This document shows, piece after piece, positions 16,341 through 24,399 of a stretch of 64,000 nt of DNA. The notes beneath the pieces were generated by a model. It was given only the letters and a program-made list of their open reading frames with translations, had not been told where the DNA came from and ran no database searches. How positions within the stretch are numbered: the first letter of the stretch is position 1; each line of letters opens with the position of its first letter. The DNA is from a virus, in the IMG/VR virus record IMGVR_UViG_3300028423_000861, positions 1 to 64,000 of that record; one strand, written 5' to 3'. The translations under genes and the position numbers were made by a program.

Positions 16341-16567
16341 CACGCAGCCTCCTGCTTGCGACCGAAGCCGTCATACGGTCCTTCAAACTCGGCGGGCACA
16401 GCAAGTCCAAACTGACGGAAACTATACGCAACATCGCGCTCGTTGCCTGCAACAACACTAACACGCGAACCCGAGCTGGTCGGGTAAGTAACACGATAAC
16501 GATAGCTGTTGCCAGCGCCTGCGCCACCAATGGAAAACGGAGCGATCTTTTCAACAGTAACAGTCAT
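16340..16567 (-). CDS. Hypothetical protein, 75 aa
   Basis: A small beta-rich protein (GNSYRYRVTYPTSSGSRVSV) of unknown function, first gene after a strong promoter, with AAAGGAG before the ATG. Confidence 0.68.
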   Translation of the reverse strand: MTVTVEKIAPFSIGGAGAGNSYRYRVTYPTSSGSRVSVVAGNERDVAYSFRQFGLAVPAEFEGPYDGFGRKQEAA

Positions 16568-16593
16568 TGCGTATCTCCTTTGCTTACATGTAT

Positions 16594-16622
16594 AATATAA
16601 GCAAAATGCTTTGGTTTGTCAA
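16594..16622 (-). promoter_or_regulatory. Conserved-spacer promoter
   Basis: TTGACA (16622-16617), spacer AACCAAAGCATTTTGCT, TATATT (16599-16594), then ATACATGTAAGCAAAGGAG leading to the ATG. The spacer and the GTAAGC box recur almost unchanged at several promoters between 32 and 41 kb. Confidence 0.82.
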
Positions 16623-16634
16623 GCACTTTAGAAA

Positions 16635-16862
16635 TTATTTTACTAGTTCGACTTCCTGTAACTCAATATGATATTGGTCTTTCATGTCTTCATAATCATC
16701 TTCGCCATACATTTCAACAATCATCTTTTTGATAGCTGCTTCTGCAAGATCATACGCCTTTTGCTGTGTAGTGGCAGCTACAAACGGAGTATAGAATACA
16801 CTCCAGCTTTCACGGTCGCAACCGTCTTCCTCGTCGTAAAATGCAATGTAAATCGTAGTCAT
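16635..16862 (-). CDS. Hypothetical protein, 75 aa
   Basis: Small alpha/beta protein (TTIYIAFYDEEDGCDRESWS) with an acidic C-terminus. It shares a base with the stop of the topoisomerase large subunit gene, so it is in that operon. Function unknown. Confidence 0.65.
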   Translation of the reverse strand: MTTIYIAFYDEEDGCDRESWSVFYTPFVAATTQQKAYDLAEAAIKKMIVEMYGEDDYEDMKDQYHIELQEVELVK

Positions 16863-18709
16863 TATTTCACCAATTCTGGAGTTTCATCCTTGAGCCATTG
16901 TTTACGCGGCTCGCTATCTTTACCAAACATAACATCAAACCACTTGGGCTTATCGATTTGAATTACGTCAAATCGAGGCTGATTAATGATCACATCATAC
17001 TCTTCCTCGGTAAGACTTGCAAGTCCTTTGATGTAACGATGGTGCCATCCACTTGTTGTGTTTTTGAATTTACGTGCCTCATCATAACTGTAGAACCATT
17101 TGGTTTCTTTTCCTTTGGTCGAAATCATGATAGGAGTGCGAGTAATTGCAATGCGCTCCTCTTCGAACAACCTCGGCCAATACTTGTAAAAGAATGCCAG
17201 CAACAGTCCGCTGATATGGTTACCATCATGGTCAGCATCGGCAAGGGTGGCAATCTTTGCATAATCCATGTTATCTACACTGTTGGGGTCATTAATATCA
17301 AGACCCAACACTGCAATGAGTTCACTAAGTTCTTTGTTCTTGAGAACATCAGCAGGTTTTTTATCGAATGTGTTCATAACAACACCACGCAACGGAAAAC
17401 CGCCAACAGTCTTGGGGTCACGCACCTTGAGCAAAAAGCCCATAGCACTGTCGCCTTCACAAAGGAACAATGTTGCGTCACCTCCGCTCGCTGCAACATG
17501 CTTTTGAACTTTTGCACGACGAAGCTTTTTCTGTGCTAGGGTGGCTGCTCTTTTATCCGCAGCCGCTTTCTTGGCAACCTGTGCTTCAACAATAGGCTCG
17601 ATTATGTCTTCACATGCCATGACCTTCTTGGCAATCTGTTCAAAGCCCAGCACGCCGCTATTCTCATAGTGCTCGCGAACGCGGCTCTGAGAGCTTGTCA
17701 GTCGCTCTTTGGTTTGTGCATCATACTGTGGGTCGACAAAGTTACGTGCGAACAGAACAAAGGTAAGCCCGCCTTTGATAGTGCTTCGGTTGACTTCTAC
17801 TTTATACTTGCGCTTGATCATGCGCTGCATTTCGTCGGTGATCCCGTTGATCACATAATCATTATACGTCCCTCCCAAGCGAGTATTAACACCATTCACA
17901 TATCCATTCTGCCTGTAGCCATCTGAACTACTTGTGATTAGAAAAGCTACATTGTCGCGTTGCTGTGTAACATAGCTTCCGTCATTGGCAAAAAGTTCAG
18001 CATATTTCTTGAGGTTGGTTGCCCGAACCAATTTTCCATTTAGTTTGAACTTGATTTCAGGAAATGCAATCTGCAAACTGTTGAGGCGATCATGGATGAG
18101 ATCAAAATGATCCCCTTCATCAAGGCTGTCCACTCCAAGAAGGCTGAAGTCAGGGCGAAACTCGACACTGGTTCCATTCCCTTTTTCTTTGCCATCAATC
18201 ACTGCATTTTCTTCAGCACCGTTCGTGCTACGAACTTCAACCAGTCGTCCCTTACTCCAGGTTTTGCCAATAAAGGTCTTGCTCATGAAGTTTACACATG
18301 CGCTGCCAACGCCGTTTGCGCCGATTGTGACACGATCATCATCAAAACTGGTGCCAGCACGAACACGAGTCCATGCAGCAACAGGACGGAGCATTTTTTC
18401 GCCTGTTTCTGTGTCAGTGACTTCGTCGAGTGGAATACCGCGTCCATTATCGCTTACTGTGACGCGGTTTTTTTGAACATTGACTGTAATTTCATTCGCG
18501 TGTTTGAATTCTGTGCGAATAGCCTCATCAATACTGTTATCCAGGATTTCATCTACCATTTTGAGTAGGGCAGGCACATATTCAACTGTGCGCCACACTC
18601 CCAAGACAAAACGATCAACGCTCTCTAGAGATGTACTTCCCAAATACATGCCAGTTCTTTTTCTGACATGCTCACGGGCACTCATAATCTGAAATTCTTC
18701 TTTAGCCAT
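16862..18709 (-). CDS. 39: Type II topoisomerase large subunit (gp39, GyrB-like)
   Basis: A 615-residue ATPase subunit. The GHKL ATP site shows ILDNSIDEAI near residue 55, DNGRGIPLD near 89, and GANGVGSACVN near 125. A TOPRIM domain follows with LCEGDSAMGFL and the metal-binding LADADHDGNH. Unlike T4, where this protein is split into gp39 and gp60, the subunit is in one piece. It partners the 440-residue gp52-like subunit encoded just downstream. Confidence 0.95.
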   Translation of the reverse strand: MAKEEFQIMSAREHVRKRTGMYLGSTSLESVDRFVLGVWRTVEYVPALLKMVDEILDNSIDEAIRTEFKHANEITVNVQKNRVTVSDNGRGIPLDEVTDTETGEKMLRPVAAWTRVRAGTSFDDDRVTIGANGVGSACVNFMSKTFIGKTWSKGRLVEVRSTNGAEENAVIDGKEKGNGTSVEFRPDFSLLGVDSLDEGDHFDLIHDRLNSLQIAFPEIKFKLNGKLVRATNLKKYAELFANDGSYVTQQRDNVAFLITSSSDGYRQNGYVNGVNTRLGGTYNDYVINGITDEMQRMIKRKYKVEVNRSTIKGGLTFVLFARNFVDPQYDAQTKERLTSSQSRVREHYENSGVLGFEQIAKKVMACEDIIEPIVEAQVAKKAAADKRAATLAQKKLRRAKVQKHVAASGGDATLFLCEGDSAMGFLLKVRDPKTVGGFPLRGVVMNTFDKKPADVLKNKELSELIAVLGLDINDPNSVDNMDYAKIATLADADHDGNHISGLLLAFFYKYWPRLFEEERIAITRTPIMISTKGKETKWFYSYDEARKFKNTTSGWHHRYIKGLASLTEEEYDVIINQPRFDVIQIDKPKWFDVMFGKDSEPRKQWLKDETPELVK

Positions 18710-18735
18710 ACTGGTCCCTTGTTTTATTCTTTTTA

Positions 18736-18764
18736 CTTATAGCAATACTGTATTCAGTTGTCAA
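18736..18764 (-). promoter_or_regulatory. Sigma70-like promoter of the topoisomerase operon
   Basis: TTGACA (18764-18759), 17 bases, TATAAG (18741-18736) on the minus strand, 27 bases above the ATG of the large subunit gene. Confidence 0.7.
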
Positions 18765-18774
18765 TAAACAACAG

Positions 18775-19116
18775 TTAATCACCCTTGCCTGGGTTTTCGC
18801 TAAAATATTTCATTTTACCTTCAACGGCATGCCAGTCCTCGGCATCAGACGGCACGTCTTCAGGTCTTACTTGTGTGATATTTGGCCAGACTTCAGCCCA
18901 TCTGTCATTAAACTCGGCCCATTGTTCCATGCCTGGCTCTGTATCTGGAAAGATAGCGTCTGCAGGACATTCAGGCTCACAAACCCCACAATCAATGCAT
19001 TCATCAGATTTAATCACAAGCATGTTCTCCCCCTCATAGAAACAATCCACAGGGCACACGCTCACACAATCCATGTGTTTGCATCTAATACAAGCATCGG
19101 TTACAACATAGGTCAT
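18775..19116 (-). CDS. fdxA: 7Fe ferredoxin, FdxA type
   Basis: A 113-residue bacterial-type ferredoxin with nine cysteines arranged for a [3Fe-4S] and a [4Fe-4S] cluster: C9, C17 and C21 in [18 protein letters not shown], then C40, C43, C46 and C50 in [14 protein letters not shown]. The C-terminal extension (WPNITQ, and ending [10 protein letters not shown]) is typical of alphaproteobacterial FdxA. It would supply low-potential electrons to an unidentified partner. The ATG at 19116 is chosen because the longer frame has no family similarity. Confidence 0.93.
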   Translation of the reverse strand: MTYVVTDACIRCKHMDCVSVCPVDCFYEGENMLVIKSDECIDCGVCEPECPADAIFPDTEPGMEQWAEFNDRWAEVWPNITQVRPEDVPSDAEDWHAVEGKMKYFSENPGKGD

Positions 19117-19132
19117 TATTATTGCCTTTTCT

Positions 19133-19204
19133 TTATTTTTTCTTGTGGTTTTTCGGAGGTAGACGGTCAAGAGTCCTGTGGACACCTTCCATGAGTTCTT
19201 CCAT
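19133..19204 (-). CDS. Possible tiny protein, 23 aa
   Basis: An ATG at 19204 preceded by AGGATTTTCTC opens a 23-codon frame ending in a K-rich tail (LPPKNHKKK). It fills the gap ahead of fdxA. Too short to judge; kept because genes are otherwise packed end to end here. Confidence 0.3.
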   Translation of the reverse strand: MEELMEGVHRTLDRLPPKNHKKK

Positions 19205-19217
19205 GAGAAAATCCTAA

Positions 19218-19565
19218 TTACTGGTCTTGTTCAACTTGCTGTCTTAGTGGTCGTGATCGTGGTTCGCCTAGCTCTTCTGAGTCAATATCATTCAAGCGAT
19301 ATTCCTCGGGCACAGTTTCGTCCATTGAAATTATACCACTGATGCGATACCATTTATTTTTCACTTCAATAGCACAGACGTTGTCTGAAAAGCAAATGAT
19401 TTGTGGTTGGTCAATTAAATCTTCTGGAACCATTTCACTAAGTGACTTAACCTTTAGTGCTAGAAAAATAGACACGGTGGTCGGAATAACCATGAGAGCA
19501 ATCACAAGTGCTTTTCCAAACACCCGCACCGTTAATGAGTTATCAGATTGTCTCGGATTCTCCAT
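19218..19565 (-). CDS. Membrane-anchored hypothetical protein, 115 aa
   Basis: One N-terminal transmembrane segment ([19 protein letters not shown]) follows a 20-residue cytoplasmic tail, then a soluble domain containing [20 protein letters not shown] and an acidic, disordered C-terminus. The soluble strand pattern resembles that of the 104-residue membrane gene at 44265. ATG at 19565 has AGGA upstream. Confidence 0.65.
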   Translation of the reverse strand: MENPRQSDNSLTVRVFGKALVIALMVIPTTVSIFLALKVKSLSEMVPEDLIDQPQIICFSDNVCAIEVKNKWYRISGIISMDETVPEEYRLNDIDSEELGEPRSRPLRQQVEQDQ

Positions 19566-19899
19566 TTTGATCCTCAATATTTTGACAAAGCTTTAATGCA
19601 ACTTCAAGTTGTCCTAAAGCCTCAGCAACTAGAGGATATTTATCTGCCATTTCAAAAAGTTTTTCGGACTGATTTATGGATTCAATCATTTTATCAATAG
19701 CCATCTCGGCGTCGATATCCAATGCGAACCCAGGAGATGAAACTGGCTCCCATCCGGTAGTTGTATAAACGACCATACTGCCAGAATTTTCATCATACAT
19801 TACTGTACCATATTGTGCAGAAGTTGGCAGACATCCTCCGTTACCAACATAGACAACGGAGGATGGCATGGATAAAATATATTTTCCATTAGGTGTCAA
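19543..19899 (-). CDS. Hypothetical protein with shared ALGQLEVALKL C-terminus
   Basis: A beta-rich N-terminal domain (MPSSVVYVGNGG, YGTVMYDENSGSMVVYTTTG) resembles structural-type modules of T4-like phages. The C-terminus, VAEALGQLEVALKLCQNIE, is nearly identical to the C-termini of the two zinc-finger genes at 21603 and 22061. The start is uncertain: TTG at 19899 is favoured because it limits overlap with the phosphoesterase, with ATG at 19944 or 19869 possible. Confidence 0.6.
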   Translation of the reverse strand: MTPNGKYILSMPSSVVYVGNGGCLPTSAQYGTVMYDENSGSMVVYTTTGWEPVSSPGFALDIDAEMAIDKMIESINQSEKLFEMADKYPLVAEALGQLEVALKLCQNIEDQNGESETI

Positions 19900-20536
19900 T
19901 TTTGATAGTCTCCAATTCAGCAAGACATATAAACCTGGTTCCATCTATTACTTGGTCGCGGCTATGATGCCAATGTCCAAAAATCCAGATGTCTGGCTTG
20001 TGCATGGACCACATTGATCCTAGAGCTTCACGAGTCCGACTTGGATATTCTTTCCTATACCAAGGAAATAGCTTCCAGACAACATCCTCAGGACATTCAT
20101 GTGTGACCATGATGCGCGGTTTAACGCTCTCATAGACATCAATAGCACAATGAAGATCATTGTAACTGAGTTCTTCATCAGGCCACCAGTCTTGATCACG
20201 AACTCTCCATTCCTTGTCGATGCTATCAGCACCTCCAATAAACATCATTCCAGTGTCTTGCTCATAAGAGATGTCAGGTATAAAGAATCGATGCTCTGCG
20301 CACTCGCCTGGGTTGTCATGATTGCCCCGGATATAACGGTTATCACCCCCACCTTGAGTTTCCATAACGTGCTCAAGGGTATGAACGACTCGTTGCATAT
20401 ATTCACTTTCTTGACCAAGAAACCCCCAACCAAAGTCACCAACTTGAATGCTGCGCTCAGGCTGTTCTTTCTCGAGAATATCCTGATAATCTTTCCACTT
20501 CCCGTGGATGTCACCAATGAATAGTATTTCAGTCAT
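19889..20536 (-). CDS. Calcineurin-like metallophosphoesterase
   Basis: A 215-residue metal-dependent phosphoesterase with all five family motifs: GDIHG (8-12), GDFGWG, GNHD (near 70), a metal histidine in MVTHECPED, and GHWHHS near the C-terminus. Members hydrolyse phosphomono- or diesters, including cyclic nucleotides and Ap4A. The substrate cannot be told from sequence. It overlaps the Acb1-like gene by 8 bases and may be co-translated with it. Confidence 0.9.
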   Translation of the reverse strand: MTEILFIGDIHGKWKDYQDILEKEQPERSIQVGDFGWGFLGQESEYMQRVVHTLEHVMETQGGGDNRYIRGNHDNPGECAEHRFFIPDISYEQDTGMMFIGGADSIDKEWRVRDQDWWPDEELSYNDLHCAIDVYESVKPRIMVTHECPEDVVWKLFPWYRKEYPSRTREALGSMWSMHKPDIWIFGHWHHSRDQVIDGTRFICLAELETIKIDT

Positions 20537-21020
20537 CTTTTGTCTTCTGTTTCTTAATGGTGTAGCTGTCAGCTACAAGGGGCTCGAGCAGTTGTTCGTT
20601 AGGATCAAAATCCGGCAGTTCACCTTTCCAATTGTAACACACTGTGATATGAGGTCGATAGTCTGGCCATTCGTCTTGCATATTATATGCGCGGCCGTAT
20701 GACTCGCGGATTTCATACAATCCCTTGCCCTCGACTTCCATTACGAGTATATCTTTGTTTTTGCCAAAAAGCTCAAAGTTGGTTGGACGAACTTCGATAT
20801 TGCAATCATAGGTATCATTTTTGATACGGTGGTCAGTTGTAGTAAACCAAACAGTTGTGTGAAATTCAAAATTTTCTGGATCTTGTCGTGTTCCGTCCCA
20901 CTTGTATGACAGGTCGAATCCGTTTTGCTCGCAAAATTCTCTCAAATAACCTTGTGTCACGGGATTATAAATCACACTAATGTTTTTCTTTTCCTCGGGC
21001 AAAAAATCATTTTCATTCAT
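20529..21020 (-). CDS. 2H phosphodiesterase, Acb1-like (anti-CBASS candidate)
   Basis: A 163-residue protein with the two HxT motifs of 2H phosphoesterases: H54-T56 in FEFHTTVWFT and H124-T126 in DYRPHITVCYN. The 70-residue spacing and the block ESYGRAYNMQDEWPDYRPHI closely recall T4 Acb1, which degrades cyclic oligonucleotide signals of CBASS defence. The N-terminus (VTQGYLREFCEQNGF) also fits. Alternative readings are a 2'-5' RNA ligase-like or cyclic phosphodiesterase enzyme. Activity on cyclic dinucleotides is inference from the motifs. Confidence 0.78.
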   Translation of the reverse strand: MNENDFLPEEKKNISVIYNPVTQGYLREFCEQNGFDLSYKWDGTRQDPENFEFHTTVWFTTTDHRIKNDTYDCNIEVRPTNFELFGKNKDILVMEVEGKGLYEIRESYGRAYNMQDEWPDYRPHITVCYNWKGELPDFDPNEQLLEPLVADSYTIKKQKTKDD

Positions 21021-21093
21021 GATATTCTTTCATTATACAGTATGAGCTACTCATTGCAGAGTCGCTCAAAATGCGTTGCATCTTTTGCAACGA

Positions 21094-21564
21094 TTATGGA
21101 TAAAGCGGGAATTGCTTCAGGTATTCCAGAGCCGTAGCACTTGTATGAGAAGTAACGAACACATAACCAAACGTGAGCTCTTCGGCTGTGAAGAAATCAC
21201 CGTAATAGTTAGTAAACGGATAGCTCGGATCAACTACCAGGCCAGTCTGGAGACCAAAGTTCTCGTTCATATATTCAACGGTTTGTTCAATCTCATCCTT
21301 CGTAGCATAAAGCGTGATTTTAGTTCCAAATCCACCGCCACCCTGTGCCCGCCAATCGTTCATCAGTTCGGTCACTCGGAGACCGTGATCGCCTTCAAGT
21401 GCGAACGTGTCAAACACGAACTGAGTAGCAGCGTGGGCGGCCTGTGCTGCCAGTTTCCCTGGATTCATCTGGTAAAGATCAGAACGACCAAGAAGATAAA
21501 GCCGAGAACCCTGCTCCATCAAGGGAAATTCTGGATCAGCACGATCTTTCGTGATAACAGTCAT
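21094..21564 (-). CDS. Peptidyl-tRNA hydrolase, Pth2 family
   Basis: A 156-residue protein with the archaeal/eukaryotic-type Pth2 signature RSDLYQMNPGKLAAQAAHAA (equivalent to the RxDLxMxxGKxAAQxxHA block) and a later GFGTKITLYATKDEI strand-helix. Pth2 releases peptides from stalled peptidyl-tRNA. Bacterial hosts normally use Pth1, so the source differs from the host's own enzyme. It has a dedicated promoter and fits the translation-related set (IF-1, tRNAs). Confidence 0.82.
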   Translation of the reverse strand: MTVITKDRADPEFPLMEQGSRLYLLGRSDLYQMNPGKLAAQAAHAATQFVFDTFALEGDHGLRVTELMNDWRAQGGGGFGTKITLYATKDEIEQTVEYMNENFGLQTGLVVDPSYPFTNYYGDFFTAEELTFGYVFVTSHTSATALEYLKQFPLYP

Positions 21565-21590
21565 GTGTGTCTCCGTGTTATTACAAAACC

Positions 21591-21619
21591 AATATACATT
21601 GGTTATTTGCCATTGTCAA
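21591..21619 (-). promoter_or_regulatory. Sigma70-like promoter of pth2, overlaid by an inverted repeat
   Basis: TTGACA (21619-21614), 17 bases, TATATT (21596-21591). The -10 box lies at the centre of a perfect CCAAT/ATTGG inverted repeat (21590-21603), a candidate operator. Confidence 0.72.
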
Positions 21620-22061
21620 TGTTTTCATGTAATTTGACAGCAGTTTCTAGCTCTCCAAACGCATCCTTGATCATTTTATGATTATTGCAAAGATCTTTAA
21701 ATTCAGAATCATTTTTGAGATATTTTAAAATACGCTGAGTGCCAGTCATAGGTTGAAATTTATAGATGTTCGAGGATTGATTATAAAGTTGATAATTTTC
21801 ATCATAAACTTCAATTTCCTTCGTTCCAGTAATCATGTCGAGTTCAATCCAACGCATCTTGGCTTTTGTGAGGCTTTTGTGATTAAGGGAGTCGCGTGGT
21901 CTGTCGAAACCTCGCTCACCGCATAATTTGCATTTTGTCCAATATACATCATGATATTCAGTTCTTTGAGTGTCTGTATATGTTGTGTTAAACCCACAAT
22001 CATAAGCAACATTTTTCCAGTCATGTTTGCACTTTTTTTCTTTACTGAACAACCCAAGCAT
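21603..22061 (-). CDS. Zinc-finger-like protein with shared ALGxLE C-terminus (copy 1)
   Basis: A 152-residue protein with an N-terminal metal-binding pattern: CKHDW at residue 11 and KCKLCGERG near 45. The middle part is variable. The C-terminus KMIKDAFGELETAVKLHEN matches the C-termini of two other genes. It is a tandem paralogue of the next gene upstream, sharing both ends. Function unknown. Confidence 0.72.
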   Translation of the reverse strand: MLGLFSKEKKCKHDWKNVAYDCGFNTTYTDTQRTEYHDVYWTKCKLCGERGFDRPRDSLNHKSLTKAKMRWIELDMITGTKEIEVYDENYQLYNQSSNIYKFQPMTGTQRILKYLKNDSEFKDLCNNHKMIKDAFGELETAVKLHENIDNGK

Positions 22062-22510
22062 TATTTTTTATCCTGTGATTGATTGTTCAGATGTAGCTTA
22101 ACAGCCACTTCCAATTGGCCAAGAGCGTCTTCGACCATCTTGTGTTTTAATAGCTCTGACATTTCGTCATCTTTCTTGAAGGCTTTAGCCCATTCCTCGA
22201 ATCCACGTAGCGGAGCATACTCAGGATCTACATATGTGATTTCTTTTGGATCTTTTGGTGAACGGATATAACTCGCATGTATCCATTTACTCCTCAGCTT
22301 TGCAACCGTGGTATTTCCTTCTTTTGCATAGCTGCGGCCCCCCTCTGTTGGATCATCATATTCCATCCGACGCTCACCACAACAAGAACAGACTTGATAT
22401 AGAAGTATGTGAGAAAAACTTGTTTGGGGATCTCGTTTGTAATACCACTCAATACCAGAATCAATTGCAACTGTGTGCCATTTGTGTTTGCATTTAAAAA
22501 GACTAAACAT
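22061..22510 (-). CDS. Zinc-finger-like protein with shared ALGxLE C-terminus (copy 2)
   Basis: A 149-residue paralogue of the preceding entry: the N-terminus FKCKHKWHTVAIDSG and VCSCCGERR align with copy 1, as does the C-terminus KMVEDALGQLEVAVKLHLN. The ATG at 22510 is chosen by homology; the longer frame to 22612 adds a hydrophobic leader, but would begin almost at the transcription start. Single-base overlap with copy 1. Confidence 0.72.
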   Translation of the reverse strand: MFSLFKCKHKWHTVAIDSGIEWYYKRDPQTSFSHILLYQVCSCCGERRMEYDDPTEGGRSYAKEGNTTVAKLRSKWIHASYIRSPKDPKEITYVDPEYAPLRGFEEWAKAFKKDDEMSELLKHKMVEDALGQLEVAVKLHLNNQSQDKK

Positions 22511-22618
22511 ATCTATATATCGGATCCTTATTATAATCTGGTGACATTTTAAACATAATGAATGGTTCGCTGATATAATGATAGATAAAATTATTACAAC
22601 GAGAATTTCCATTAAAAC

Positions 22619-22646
22619 AGAATAGCATGTTTTGATATGGTGTCAA
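22619..22646 (-). promoter_or_regulatory. Sigma70-like promoter overlapping a terminator
   Basis: TTGACA (22646-22641), 16 bases, TATTCT (22624-22619). The -35 box begins inside the descending arm of the nadV terminator hairpin, an economical junction between two transcription units. Confidence 0.6.
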
Positions 22647-22672
22647 GAGGAGGGCGGTTCCACCCTCCTCTT
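22645..22672 (-). terminator. Strong hairpin after nadV
   Basis: Ten-base-pair GC-rich stem (AAGAGGAGGG with CCCTCCTCTT) and 8-base loop, six bases beyond the nadV stop. The U-run is poor (CUUGAC), so termination may be partial or the hairpin may mainly protect the 3' end. Confidence 0.6.
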
Positions 22673-22677
22673 GTTTG

Positions 22678-24072
22678 TTATGAACGTGCTCTAGTAACTA
22701 CATCCTGCCAGTCTGGTTGTGAAAGAACTTTACCATTCTCGAACACAGTTTCCAGACGATTCACACCAGGATAACGCATGTCGCCCTTGAGTTCATCCTC
22801 ACGGATAGTTTCAAATTCTCCATCCTTTTTAACAAGGGCTAGTCGACCACGTTTACTACGCTTTCCTGAATCAGTAACAGGATCTTTATAAACATCTTGC
22901 CATTCTCCATTAATCTGGATAGCAGAACATTTCATTGCAAATCCCATGGTATCACGGTCACTTGCCTGTAATAGAGCACCTCCCATTCCAAATGCAATAT
23001 TACTAATCGAGTAACCTTCATCAACCAGGTTGTTCATGATTTCTACAACACTGTCATGATTGATACCATCACCCTGAATAACACGGACATTATTTAGAAC
23101 ACGATATCCTTTTGTATTGAGTGTGCTACCGAATGCTTTGTCCAGTCTTTTTACAACTTTAACCGGGACAGTGGTTGGATCGCCACTATCGGGTCTCACA
23201 ACCAGCATGGCATCCATTTTTTCCACTCGATCGCGTAGCTCTTTGCCCCAGAGGTTTTCGGTTGCATTCCAGATATCATAACTGTCACTCACACAAGCCA
23301 AAAGCATCCCGCCACCAAATTGGTCAATCATGTTCTCAAATGCACGGACCTCATTTTCACGACCCCAGCTAGTAATAGTGGAGTGTTCGCTTGCTGGAAT
23401 ACTTGCGGCAGTGCCTTGTGCAGGTGCATCGTAGTATTTCATAGCATACATCAATGCAGTGCCTGTATCGGTGCCCATGAAATTAACCAGATGTGCTGCA
23501 CCCCCGATCGAGGAGCTCTCAGAGCTACTGACACCCCTTGCACCGAAATCATGCAGTTTGAATGCAATTTCAGCATCTGCATCATCTGCGGTTTCTTTAA
23601 GACGCTGGTAGATCTTGTCGCGAATCGTGCCGCTGAGTGACGCGACGGTAGTAGGATACCATACACGCATGAGTTTTGTTTCAACCCAAGTAGTAAGCCA
23701 AAAGAATTCTGGATCAGTGTTTACCACTTGAACTAGCACGTTACCGTGTTTCATGCGAGTTCCCTCGGGCGCTGCCTGGATTCGGAGCGGTAGTCGCCCC
23801 TCATGCTTTTCCACAATCCTCATCCAACCCTTTCGGTTGAACGGCAGACCCTGAGCAGTCCAAATCTTATCGGCATAATCAACATCTTCCGCAGTGATAG
23901 GAGTTGCCAGCTCTTCTAATATTTGTTGCAAGCCAAAGAATGTAACCTGCTTCCAAGGGTTCTTTCTAGCTTCTACATAACTTGACACATATTCTGTGCC
24001 GGGTGGGTATTGCTTCCACATACTCACTTTGTATGAGTCTGTATCTAGTAGAATTGAATTGTATTTTGTCAT
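22678..24072 (-). CDS. nadV: Nicotinamide phosphoribosyltransferase
   Basis: A 464-residue NAMPT that makes nicotinamide mononucleotide from nicotinamide and PRPP. Family blocks include LLDTDSYKVSMWKQYPPGT at the start, HDFGARGVSSSESSSIGGAA (near 170-190), VVRPDSGDP (near 295), and VIQGDGINHDS with GMGGALLQ further on. It follows the NadM-Nudix gene in the same operon, together forming the NAMPT plus NMNAT route (NARP2) known to refill NAD+ during phage infection. Its ribosome site is in the loop of a hairpin. Confidence 0.95.
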   Translation of the reverse strand: MTKYNSILLDTDSYKVSMWKQYPPGTEYVSSYVEARKNPWKQVTFFGLQQILEELATPITAEDVDYADKIWTAQGLPFNRKGWMRIVEKHEGRLPLRIQAAPEGTRMKHGNVLVQVVNTDPEFFWLTTWVETKLMRVWYPTTVASLSGTIRDKIYQRLKETADDADAEIAFKLHDFGARGVSSSESSSIGGAAHLVNFMGTDTGTALMYAMKYYDAPAQGTAASIPASEHSTITSWGRENEVRAFENMIDQFGGGMLLACVSDSYDIWNATENLWGKELRDRVEKMDAMLVVRPDSGDPTTVPVKVVKRLDKAFGSTLNTKGYRVLNNVRVIQGDGINHDSVVEIMNNLVDEGYSISNIAFGMGGALLQASDRDTMGFAMKCSAIQINGEWQDVYKDPVTDSGKRSKRGRLALVKKDGEFETIREDELKGDMRYPGVNRLETVFENGKVLSQPDWQDVVTRARS

Positions 24073-24119
24073 AACTAATCTCCTTAGTTTTTGTGTTTGC
24101 GGTCATTCGTTCTCCACGA
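24073..24119 (-). promoter_or_regulatory. Two GGAGA-loop hairpins at the nadV start
   Basis: Reading the RNA 5' to 3', the first hairpin is UCGU-GGAGA-ACGA (24119-24107) at the end of the upstream gene. The second is AACUAA-GGAGA-UUAGUU (24089-24073) directly before AUG, with the ribosome site GGAG in its loop. The second hairpin is identical to that of pnuC. Loops showing GGA are the classic target of CsrA/RsmA proteins. Confidence 0.6.
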
Positions 24120-24399
24120 CGCCGCATCCGTGGTTTTTTCTAATTGTTTCGACCACGAATCCTTTAAGCTTAATTCTCTCATTAAGCAATTCTATTTTAT
24201 CGACTGGAGTTTGATCGATAAGTTCGTTCAAATGATCAACAACTTCTAACATAGGATCATACATGCATTCTTCACAGGGGTATTGTTGATGAGTCTCTCC
24301 AGAAATTACTGGACAATCATCATCAAAATACTTGCATCCATGATAAACACAACAATGTGATGCATGAACCCCTGTTTGATTTGCCTTTTCAAAGACCAT
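24103..24399 (-). CDS. Cysteine-rich hypothetical protein, 98 aa
   Basis: The N-terminal half holds seven cysteines and several histidines (HASHCCVYHGCKYFDDDCPV, YPCEECMYDP), typical of a zinc-binding fold, and the second half is helical. It sits between the NAD+ genes in the same operon. Function not recognised; the position suggests but does not prove a role in NAD+ metabolism. Confidence 0.7.
   Translation of the reverse strand: MVFEKANQTGVHASHCCVYHGCKYFDDDCPVISGETHQQYPCEECMYDPMLEVVDHLNELIDQTPVDKIELLNERIKLKGFVVETIRKNHGCGVVENE

Noticed and set aside
22061-22612. Longer start for zinc-finger copy 2 with a hydrophobic leader
   Set aside because: It would begin within a few bases of the predicted transcription start, and the paralogue begins at the position equal to 22510.
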